Source: Deltaproteobacteria bacterium (lineage in GTDB: Bacteria > Myxococcota > UBA727 > VGSZ01). Taken from it: a DNA stretch of 33,471 nucleotides. The stretch is taken from contig JADZDP010000027.1 in the NCBI GenBank assembly GCA_020850995.1, positions 1 through 33,471 on the forward strand, in the 5' to 3' direction. Positions 1 through 5,969 of the stretch are shown in pieces. Every line of letters starts with the position of its first letter. The stretch's first letter is position 1. The position numbers were made by a program, and so were the translations under genes. The notes under the pieces were generated by a model, which was not told the origin of the DNA, searched no databases, and saw only the letters and a list, made by a program, of their open reading frames with translations.

Positions 1-125
1 GAGCGAGGCGCGTCGATGGCAAGGAGCCCCGCAGGGCCGTGGCCGTCGCCACGGACCGAGGACGCGACGCCGCCAGCGACGATGGATCGCTCGCGAGGAC
101 GATTGAGTTGTCCGTTCGCGGGCCC
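1..125. repeat. Structured tandem element, copy 1 (left part outside window)
   Basis: Bases 21-70 match bases 184-233 at 40 of 50 positions without gaps (offset 163). A hairpin pairs 37-43 with 48-54 around the loop CGTC. The second copy has the same loop, but three stem pairs are exchanged together (39/52, 41/50, 42/49). A second helix pairs 11-15 with 77-81, and two of its pairs (12/80, 13/79) also differ in a compensated way in copy 2. If the copy-2 layout holds, the right outer arm lies near 100-125 and its partner lies before base 1, so it cannot be checked here. An RNA or a DNA secondary structure under selection is inferred; the strand is unknown. Confidence 0.5.
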
Positions 126-128
126 TTC

Positions 129-288
129 ACCCCTGAGCTCACGTGCATCTGCACTGATCCGCGGTGGGCATGGCCACGAGGTCAAGGAGCAGCGGAGGGC
201 CATCCCCGTCGGGATGGACCGAGCACGCGACGCAGAGATCGTGGCCAGGACCGAGCGAAGCGGTGCAGATGCACGTGAGCTCAGGGGT
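129..288. repeat. Structured tandem element, copy 2, with perfect 26-bp inverted repeat arms
   Basis: Bases 129-154 are the exact reverse complement of 263-288 (26 of 26). Inside lie two further pairings around nearly the same centre (208.5-209): 171-179 with 239-247 (9 bp), and 200-206 with 211-217 (7 bp, loop CGTC). The whole 160 bases can therefore fold as one long interrupted hairpin. The internal core 184-233 is homologous to 21-70, with compensated stem changes. No clear target-site duplication flanks the arms and there is no transposase nearby. It could be a structured RNA, a foldback or MITE-like element, or a strong bidirectional terminator; the covariation favours a conserved structure. 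Confidence 0.6.
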
Positions 289-417
289 TAGAGGGACTGA
301 CCGATGGTCGCCACACCAGATACCGTCACTCGTGTGCCAAATTTCGGCAGGGCACGCGATCGCCTCCGCGCCAGAACGCGCTGATGCGCTGGCACAAGGC
401 GTGGATGATCCGGGCCC
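289..417. other. Intergenic stretch before the first lipoprotein gene
   Basis: Together with the repeat region this makes 417 bases without a convincing gene; open frames here lack plausible starts or protein-like composition. A weak imperfect dyad lies around 329-358, flanking a short AT-rich run (AAATTT near 340-345), and could be an operator or promoter-proximal site for the gene at 418. I see no clear -35/-10 pair and no strong ribosome binding site. Confidence 0.3.
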
Positions 418-1626
418 ATGACAACGAAAGCCGGCGCCACCCTCGTGCTCCTCGTGACCACCATCACCGCGTGCGGCGAGGAGGGCCCTCTGCGGGAGGT
501 CGACACCTGCTCGTGGACCCGCGAGCTCGCCCTCGCCCGCGACCGGTGGGCCTCCATCGGCCCGCGAGTTGCGGACGACGGCGTTGCCACAGTGGCGGCG
601 TGGGAGGAGGCGCCGCAGGAGACCACCCTCGGCGGCTGGAGCATCGGCACCGCGCAGGCCGTGTATGCCGTGTTTGACAGCGCCACGGGCGCCACGCTGC
701 TCGAGCCCACGGCGCTCGACGGCACCGACAACACCGATGACGTACGCGTGGTGGCCACCGGCGCGGGCTTCTTGCTGTTCGCCATCCACAACGAGGGTAT
801 GCGCGTGTTCGCCATCGACGACACCGGAGCGCTCATCGGGGGACCCACGCAATTCGATGCTGCGGTCTTCGCCGACGGGCTGGTGGCCGATGCCGACGGC
901 GCGACCTTCGCCACCGACGTCTCCGCCTTCGAGGACGGGGGCCGCATCGTCCGCATCGATGCGGCGGCAGAGGTCGTTGCCGAGGCAGCGCTTCCTGGCG
1001 ACATCTACCTCTGCGCGGGGGCCGCACCCATCCCGTCGAGCACGCGCCTCGCGTTCTGGTGCCACGACATCACCAACACCGGTGCGCCCGTGCTCGTCAC
1101 CGCCGAGCGCGACGGCCAAGCCATCGAGCTGCATGAGCTTCCCGCCGATATCCTCGGTAGCACCGTGCGCCTGGTGCAGAGCGGCGAGGCGCTGGTCGCG
1201 GTGTTCGCGTGGTGGAACGAGCTGCGCGCCGTGCGCCTCGCCGAGGACGGCAGCATCCTGGTCGGACCCTCGGTGATTGGCGCGGGTGAGGACAATCTCG
1301 ACCTGGTGGGTGGCAACGTGTGCTTGGAGTCGTGTCGCGGCGTCACCACTGCCACCACCACGAGCGGCATCGTCGTTGGCTACCAACAGTTCCCAACCAG
1401 CTTCCGAAGCCCCGAGCGCGAGCGCGCCACCTTCGCCCTGCTCTCGGTCAACGATGATGGCTTCGCCAGCAGCGAGGTCGATTCGCGGACTGCCTACGCG
1501 CACGACGTGGCCTCCGACACCTCGTCGCTCACCTTTACCTGGCTCGAGAGGCTCGGCACGCCCTTTGTCTGGACGAACCCCCCGCAGCGCATCGTCGTGC
1601 AGCACCGCTGCGACGTGGCGCAGTGA
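418..1626 (+). CDS. Hypothetical lipoprotein, repetitive beta-rich
   Basis: A 402-residue protein starting with a lysine, a hydrophobic stretch and a lipobox-like ITAC (Cys19), so it is probably a lipid-anchored envelope protein. The mature part is rich in short hydrophobic strands separated by Gly/Asp/Thr turns, with recurring phrases such as VVATGAGFLLF, GDIYLCAGAAPI and GIVVGYQQF. This spacing is typical of beta-propeller-like surface lipoproteins common in Myxococcota. No catalytic motif was recognised. Cysteines occur in the mature N-terminus, the middle and the C-terminus (HRCDVAQ), so disulfides are possible. The ATG at 418 is chosen because it gives the complete signal peptide; the Shine-Dalgarno signal is weak. 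The structural class is inferred from pattern only and the function is unknown. Confidence 0.75.
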   Translation: MTTKAGATLVLLVTTITACGEEGPLREVDTCSWTRELALARDRWASIGPRVADDGVATVAAWEEAPQETTLGGWSIGTAQAVYAVFDSATGATLLEPTALDGTDNTDDVRVVATGAGFLLFAIHNEGMRVFAIDDTGALIGGPTQFDAAVFADGLVADADGATFATDVSAFEDGGRIVRIDAAAEVVAEAALPGDIYLCAGAAPIPSSTRLAFWCHDITNTGAPVLVTAERDGQAIELHELPADILGSTVRLVQSGEALVAVFAWWNELRAVRLAEDGSILVGPSVIGAGEDNLDLVGGNVCLESCRGVTTATTTSGIVVGYQQFPTSFRSPERERATFALLSVNDDGFASSEVDSRTAYAHDVASDTSSLTFTWLERLGTPFVWTNPPQRIVVQHRCDVAQ

Positions 1627-1722
1627 GGCAGACCTGGCACCAGGAGCCACCAAGAGGACGCGATGCGCCGCTTCGCGAGCGATCCTTCGCGCACCTTGCC
1701 CGCTCGCGGGCCCGAGCGCCCC

Positions 1723-2421
1723 TCAGCGCCGCATGCGATCGGGCCGCCGCGCGGAGGCGAGCGGACCGCGCGTGACGTCGTGGATCGCGGCCACGAACGC
1801 GTCGCGCGCCGCCTCGAGCGCCGGCAGCGCGCCCGTGAGGAAGGCCCCGCCGTAGTTGGTCTCGGACGGCGGTGCGATCCACTTGGCGAGCTTCACGTCG
1901 GCGGCCTTGAGCGCGGCGTCCACCGCCAGCACGCTCTCGAGAGGCGGTGCGATCAGGTAGGCCATGGGCTCGCCCGACGCGACGCTTGCCTGCGCTGCCA
2001 GGTAGCGCCCGGTCTCGGCGATGACGTGCGCCAGGAAGGCCGGCTGCCCGTGCCCACCCACGAGGTCGCCCGGGAAGCTTTGAAAACGCACCACGCGCAG
2101 GTGCTCGCGCAGAGCAACCAGCGCCTCCTCCACCTCCGCCGGATGCTCGCCCGCGACGACGCCGAGGATCTCGCCCGACAAGGGCCCCGAGGCGTGCTTG
2201 CTGCCCGCGTAGAAGCTCTTGGCGAACACGACGTCGACGCGGGCGTACTTGGTGCAGTGATCGAGGGCTACGTAGAGCGAGTCGTCTTGATCGCACGTGA
2301 CGAGCCCTGCGCTCTTGTGGCGCGCGGCATCGAGGCCCATGGCCGACGCGAGCTGCGCGTCCACGGCGTCGATCTGACGGCAGCTGAGCAAGACGGGCCA
2401 GCAGTCCACCAGCTCGATCAT
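1723..2421 (-). CDS. eutL: Ethanolamine utilization microcompartment shell protein EutL
   Basis: A 232-residue homolog of EutL (219 residues in E. coli), a tandem-BMC-domain protein whose trimers form shell facets with a central pore. Diagnostic stretches aligning with the known protein include SAGLVTCDQDDSLYVALDH, FLAHVIAETGRYL, GEPMAYLIAPPLE and ADVKLAKWIAPPSETNYGG. Both BMC repeats are present and nothing is truncated; a short Arg-rich C-terminal tail (RRPDRMRR) is extra. The ATG at 2421 lies three bases after the eutC stop, so the two are surely cotranscribed. No other shell-protein gene (eutM, N, S or K type) lies in this window, which is odd for a microcompartment component: either the rest is encoded elsewhere or this EutL acts alone. 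Confidence 0.93.
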   Translation of the reverse strand: MIELVDCWPVLLSCRQIDAVDAQLASAMGLDAARHKSAGLVTCDQDDSLYVALDHCTKYARVDVVFAKSFYAGSKHASGPLSGEILGVVAGEHPAEVEEALVALREHLRVVRFQSFPGDLVGGHGQPAFLAHVIAETGRYLAAQASVASGEPMAYLIAPPLESVLAVDAALKAADVKLAKWIAPPSETNYGGAFLTGALPALEAARDAFVAAIHDVTRGPLASARRPDRMRR

Positions 2422-2424
2422 GCA

Positions 2425-3306
2425 TCACCCTTGGTGCGCGATGAGGTCGCGCCGCGGACGCACGAGGTGCAAGCCGCCGCCGCCCGCGTCGAAGGTGCGC
2501 CGCAAGAGCCGCGCGCACTCCCTGGCCGCCACCGAGGGCGGCAGGCCCAGCGGCCGGATGTTCGAGATGCAGTTCTTCTCGGCGTTGTCTTGGCCAAGGC
2601 GCGGCTTGAAGGACGTGTAGATGGATAGCGAGTCGCCGGTGCCGAGGCCCGGGCGCTCACCGACGATGATGAGCGTGCTCTTGGCCCCCGTGAGCGTGCC
2701 GATCTCGTCTTGCACGCCGATGCGCGCGTGGCGCACGAACAGCGGCTTGCCCACCCTGAGCCCCACCTGGCGCAGCTCGACGACGAGCGCGGGGATCAGC
2801 TCCTTGCCCTGCAAGAGCAGCGCGTGTGCCGCCAGGCCATCGCCGGCGATGAGCTGCACGTCGACACCGTGATCGGCCTGCTGCTGCAAGCGCGCGCGGC
2901 TCTCGTCGTCGAGGCGGCGGCCCTGGTCGGGGTGAAGCAGGTGCTCCGCCAGGTCGTGGCAGCGGCTCTTGAGCGCGACGAGCCCAAGCTGCTGCGGCCA
3001 CTCGTCGGGCACGCTCGAGTGCACGGCGTCGAGCGCGATGGCGTGCTCGGCGCGCAGTTGCAGGTAGGTGGGCGTGAGGTACCGCGTGCCAGTGCGTCCC
3101 TGCACCACGCGCGCAGGCGTGGCGTCGACCACGCGGCGGGCCTCGAGCGGGTCCACCGGCACCTGGCGCGGGGCGTTCCGCGGCGCGCAACGATCGTCGT
3201 CGCAGGGCTCGGCCGGCGCGGTGCGCTCCCCGATCTCGCTGACGGTGAGCGTGTCCTTCACCACCTCGCGCACCAGGCGCTCGAGCGTCTCGCGGTCGAT
3301 GCTCAT
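2425..3306 (-). CDS. eutC: Ethanolamine ammonia-lyase small subunit EutC
   Basis: A 293-residue protein, the family's usual length (295 in E. coli). With EutB it forms the adenosylcobalamin-dependent enzyme that splits ethanolamine into acetaldehyde and ammonia. Recognisable conserved stretches are GRTGTRYLTPTYLQLRAEHA, HLLHPDQGRRLDDESRA, DVQLIAGDGLAAHAL, VGKPLFVRHARIGVQDEIG, IIVGERPGLGTGDSLSIY and CISNIRPLGLPPSVAA. The N-terminal helix region (about residues 1-55) is variable, as in other members. Its ATG overlaps the eutB stop as ATGA (3303-3306), so translation is probably coupled, which suits an obligate two-subunit enzyme. No truncation or missing conserved stretch is visible. Confidence 0.96.
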   Translation of the reverse strand: MSIDRETLERLVREVVKDTLTVSEIGERTAPAEPCDDDRCAPRNAPRQVPVDPLEARRVVDATPARVVQGRTGTRYLTPTYLQLRAEHAIALDAVHSSVPDEWPQQLGLVALKSRCHDLAEHLLHPDQGRRLDDESRARLQQQADHGVDVQLIAGDGLAAHALLLQGKELIPALVVELRQVGLRVGKPLFVRHARIGVQDEIGTLTGAKSTLIIVGERPGLGTGDSLSIYTSFKPRLGQDNAEKNCISNIRPLGLPPSVAARECARLLRRTFDAGGGGLHLVRPRRDLIAHQG

Positions 3307-4724
3307 CGCGCGGCCCCGCCGGTCTTCTCGGCGAGCGAGCGCTTGGGCGACGTGGAGAACACGCTGGCGTCGCCGGCACGGGCCGTGAGCTTGCCGTTCT
3401 TCCACAGCCCCATGGACTGAAGCCAGCTCTCGAACTCGGGCGCGGGCTTGAGCGCGAGCAGCTCGCGCAGTGCTGCGTTGTTGTGAAACGAGGTGGTCTG
3501 GTAGTTGAGCATGACGTCGTCCCCCATGGGGATGCCCATGAGGTAGTTCACGCCCGCCATCGCCAGCAGCATCTCCAGGTTCTCCTGGTCGTTCTGATCG
3601 GCCTCGGCGTGGTTGGTGTAGCAAGCGTCGCAGCCCATGGGGATGCCCATGAGCTTGCCCATGAAGTGGTCCTCGAGCCCGGCGCGGGTGATCTGCTTGC
3701 CGTCTTGCAGGTACTCGGGGCCAATGAAGCCCACCACGGAGTTGAGCAAGAAGGGCTGGTAGCGACGCGCCAGGCCGTAGGCGCGCGCCTCCATGGTCAC
3801 CTGGTCGGTGTCGTGATGGGCGTTGGCCGACAGCGCCGTGCCCTGCCCGGTCTCGAAGTACATGACGTTCGGTCCCTGCGCCGTGCCCTCGCGCTTGGTC
3901 TGATCCCAGGCCTCGTCGAGGAGACGGACGCTCACGCCGAAGTTCTTGTTGGCGCCCTCGCTGCCAGCGATGGACTGGAACATCAGATCGAGGGGCGCGC
4001 CGCGCTTCATGGCCTCCATCTGCACGGTCAGGTGCGCCAGCACGCAGTTCTGCGTGGGCACACGGAAGCGGCGCATCAGGTCCTTGGTGGCCTTGAGGAT
4101 GTCGGCGCACTTGTCGACGTCGTCGGTGGAGGGGTTGACACCGATGACGGCGTCGCCGTTGCCGAACGAGAGGCCATCCTTGACCGCCGCCAGCACGCCC
4201 TCCACGTCGTCGAGCGGGTGGTTCGGCTGCAGGCGTGACGAGATGCGACCCGGCAGGCCCAGCGTATTGTTGCAGCGGACCACCACGCGGATCTTCTTGC
4301 CCGCCATGACGAGGTCCATGTTGGACATGAGCTTGGCAACGGCGGCGACCATCTCGGGGGTGAGCCCGGGCGTGAGCTCGCGGATCTCGTCGCCGGTGGT
4401 CTTGTGGTCGAGCAGCCACTCGCGCAGCTCGCCCACGCTCCAGCCACACACCTTGCGATAGGCGCGCTCGGCGGCCGGGTGTGCGAGCGCGTCCTCGACG
4501 ACACGGGTGACCTCGTCGCTCTCGTAGGGCACCGCGGGGTTCTCGCGCAGGTCCTTGAGGGTCAGCTCCGAGACCACGCGCTTGGCCGCGGCCATCTGGC
4601 GCATCGACGTCGCCGCGAGCCCCGCCTGCAGGTCGCCCGAGCGCGGCTCGTTGGCGCGCGCCAGCGCCTCCTTCACGCTCGCAAAGGTGAAGGACTCCCC
4701 GAAGAGCGTCGTCGTCAGCCGCAC
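3303..4724 (-). CDS. eutB: Ethanolamine ammonia-lyase large subunit EutB
   Basis: The catalytic TIM-barrel subunit of ethanolamine ammonia-lyase. It is colinear with E. coli EutB over the full length, with conserved stretches NTLGLPGRISSRLQPN, GLSFGNGDAVIGVNP, PTQNCVLAHLTVQMEA, MYFETGQGTALSANA, TMEARAYGLARRYQPFL, FIGPEYLQDGKQITRAGLED, GCDACYTNHAEADQ and DDVMLNYQTTSFHN. I place the start at GTG 4724 (473 residues) rather than the GTG at 4742. The sequence from there (V/M-RLTTTLFG) aligns with the E. coli N-terminus, and GGAGG at 4740-4736 lies 11 bases upstream as a ribosome binding site. An extra C-terminal tail of about 20 residues follows the usual end. It is the first gene of eutBCL. Confidence 0.96.
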   Translation of the reverse strand: MRLTTTLFGESFTFASVKEALARANEPRSGDLQAGLAATSMRQMAAAKRVVSELTLKDLRENPAVPYESDEVTRVVEDALAHPAAERAYRKVCGWSVGELREWLLDHKTTGDEIRELTPGLTPEMVAAVAKLMSNMDLVMAGKKIRVVVRCNNTLGLPGRISSRLQPNHPLDDVEGVLAAVKDGLSFGNGDAVIGVNPSTDDVDKCADILKATKDLMRRFRVPTQNCVLAHLTVQMEAMKRGAPLDLMFQSIAGSEGANKNFGVSVRLLDEAWDQTKREGTAQGPNVMYFETGQGTALSANAHHDTDQVTMEARAYGLARRYQPFLLNSVVGFIGPEYLQDGKQITRAGLEDHFMGKLMGIPMGCDACYTNHAEADQNDQENLEMLLAMAGVNYLMGIPMGDDVMLNYQTTSFHNNAALRELLALKPAPEFESWLQSMGLWKNGKLTARAGDASVFSTSPKRSLAEKTGGAAR

Positions 4725-4735
4725 GAGCGGGTTTT

Positions 4736-4740
4736 CCTCC
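4736..4740 (-). promoter_or_regulatory. Ribosome binding site of eutB
   Basis: GGAGG, 11 bases before GTG 4724. It overlaps the alternative GTG at 4742 and so argues for the downstream start. Confidence 0.6.
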
Positions 4741-4767
4741 ACGGCGGGTCACGGTTCAAGGGGTCGG

Positions 4768-4776
4768 TGCTATAGA
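4768..4776 (+). promoter_or_regulatory. Candidate extended -10 promoter element
   Basis: TGC followed by TATAGA, 32 bases before the ATG at 4809, in the 84-base divergent gap between eutB and this gene. It is one of the few AT-containing hexamers here. No convincing -35 is visible, which is compatible with an extended -10 promoter. Prediction only. Confidence 0.3.
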
Positions 4777-4808
4777 GGCAGGCCGATGGCCTTTTCCCCG
4801 GAGGACCC

Positions 4809-5057
4809 ATGTCGGATGAAGAGATGAAGGCGGAGCTCGAGCGCCTGCGCAAGGAAAACGAGGCGCTCAAGGCAGGCAAGGCCAAGGCGGGCCAGTTCTC
4901 GCTCAAGGTGAGCGAGAAGGGCGCGGTCAGCGTGTACGGCATGGGACGCTTCCCGGTCACGCTCTACCAGGAGCAATGGCTCAAGCTCCTCGACCACGGC
5001 GACGAGATTCGGCAGTTCATCAACGACAACGGCGACCGGCTGAAGAAGAAGGACTGA
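4809..5057 (+). CDS. Small conserved protein of unknown function (82 aa)
   Basis: An acidic/basic helical N-terminus with heptad-like leucines (MKAELERLRKENEALK, residues 6-21) predicts a short coiled coil. A compact domain with the phrases LKVSEKGAVSVYGMGRFPV and TLYQEQWLKLL follows, and the end is charged and lysine-rich. I recognise this as a widespread small hypothetical family, but no function is known to me. It has no signal peptide and is likely a cytosolic dimer or oligomer. GGAGG at 4800-4804 precedes the ATG by four bases and supports the start. It is divergent from eutB and may be independent of ethanolamine metabolism. Confidence 0.85.
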   Translation: MSDEEMKAELERLRKENEALKAGKAKAGQFSLKVSEKGAVSVYGMGRFPVTLYQEQWLKLLDHGDEIRQFINDNGDRLKKKD

Positions 5058-5101
5058 CCGCCCGCACCCGCGCCCTTTCGCGTCCGCGGCGCCAACAGCG
5101 C

Positions 5102-5107
5102 TACCAT
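5102..5107 (+). promoter_or_regulatory. Candidate -10 element of a leaderless transcript
   Basis: TACCAT, ending six bases before GTG 5114, which has no Shine-Dalgarno sequence. The same hexamer at the same distance precedes the gene at 18663. No clear -35 is seen. Confidence 0.3.
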
Positions 5108-5113
5108 CGAGCG

Positions 5114-5893
5114 GTGCGTCTTGGCGTGCCGCCCTCCCCGAGCATCGACGCCGCGCGCGCCCGCACCGCGCCGATCCTGTCCGCGCTCGCCGCGCGTGGC
5201 GTGCCCGTGGAGCTGGTGTTCGCTGCCAGCTACGACGAGCTCGGCGAGCGGCTGTTGGCTGGCGCGCTCGACGCCGCCTGGGCGCCACCCATCGTGTGCG
5301 CACGCGTCGAGGCCGCCGGCGGCGTGACGGTGCTGCGCGCGGTGCGTGGCGGCAGCACCAGCTACCGCGCCGCGCTGGTGTGCCGCGCAGGCGATCCCGT
5401 CGACCTGGCTCGCCACCAGGAGCTGGTAGCAGGCTGGACCGACGAGAATTCGGCGGCGGGCTACCTCTTGGCGCGCTCCTGGCTGGCCGGCCGCGGTATC
5501 GACGCCGTCAAGGGCTTCAAACGAGCGCTCTTCCTCGGCAACTACGAGTCCGCGCTGCGCGCCATCGCCGACGGGCGCGCCGACCTCGGCTCGATGTTCG
5601 CGTCGGTGCCCGGCGCGCCGCCGCACACCACCCTCGACGAGGTCGATGACGGCCTGCGCGCGCGCCTGCACGTGGTCGCCTACACCGCCGAGACGCAGAC
5701 CGACGGCGTGGTGTTGCCGCCCACCGCGCCGCCGGGGACGCTCGAGCGCTTGCTCGCAGGCCTGCAGGCCCTCACCGCCGACGCGCCCGGCGCGAGCGCC
5801 CTGCGCCAGCTGCTCGGCTGCGAGGAGCTCCGCGCGGTCCCACCGCGGCCAACCTCGCCCGCGCTGCATGCGCTGATGCACGCGCGGCGCTGA
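5114..5893 (+). CDS. PhnD/SsuA-type substrate-binding-like protein without signal peptide
   Basis: A 259-residue protein with the layout of phosphonate-type periplasmic binding proteins: an N-terminal beta strand (RLGVPPSPS), SYDELGERLLAGALDAAWAPP (the lobe-1 motif with G-x-x-D-x-A-W), then GWTDENSAAGYLLARSWLAGRGID and FLGNYESALRAIADGRADLG (hinge and lobe 2). Family members normally bind phosphonates, phosphate or other small anions for an ABC transporter, but no permease or ATPase gene is adjacent. No signal peptide is visible from the GTG at 5114, and no upstream in-frame start would add one, so it may act in the cytosol or be a repurposed binding fold. The ligand is unknown. Confidence 0.75.
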   Translation: MRLGVPPSPSIDAARARTAPILSALAARGVPVELVFAASYDELGERLLAGALDAAWAPPIVCARVEAAGGVTVLRAVRGGSTSYRAALVCRAGDPVDLARHQELVAGWTDENSAAGYLLARSWLAGRGIDAVKGFKRALFLGNYESALRAIADGRADLGSMFASVPGAPPHTTLDEVDDGLRARLHVVAYTAETQTDGVVLPPTAPPGTLERLLAGLQALTADAPGASALRQLLGCEELRAVPPRPTSPALHALMHARR

Positions 5894-5930
5894 GACGTGC
5901 AGACGAGCGTGGCGAGCGGCCCGCGCGCGA

Positions 5931-5947
5931 GGCAGCGGTCCGCTGCC
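5931..5947. terminator. Candidate hairpin between convergent genes
   Basis: A 7-bp GC stem (5931-5937 with 5941-5947, loop GTC) lies in the 76-base gap between the convergent genes ending at 5893 and 5970. There is no T tract on either side, so termination is only suggested by position. Confidence 0.3.
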
Positions 5948-5969
5948 CATCAGGAGCGCGCAGCGCCCG

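Noticed and set aside
129..288. Integron attC site
   Set aside because: The 26-bp arms are perfect without the extrahelical bases and spacer of attC, no matched RYYYAAC/GTTRRRY core pair is present, and there is no integrase or cassette gene.
390..405. Sigma-54 promoter before the first gene (TGGCAC)
   Set aside because: The TTGC half of the -12 element is missing at the required spacing.
139..1653. Long minus-strand open frame over the first lipoprotein gene
   Set aside because: It is the antisense shadow of a GC-rich gene: low-complexity Gly/Ala/Arg content, no domain, and the plus-strand frame has a lipobox and protein-like composition.
4722..4742. Longer eutB start at GTG 4742
   Set aside because: It overlaps the GGAGG ribosome binding site and adds six residues absent from known EutB; the start at 4724 aligns with the E. 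coli N-terminus.
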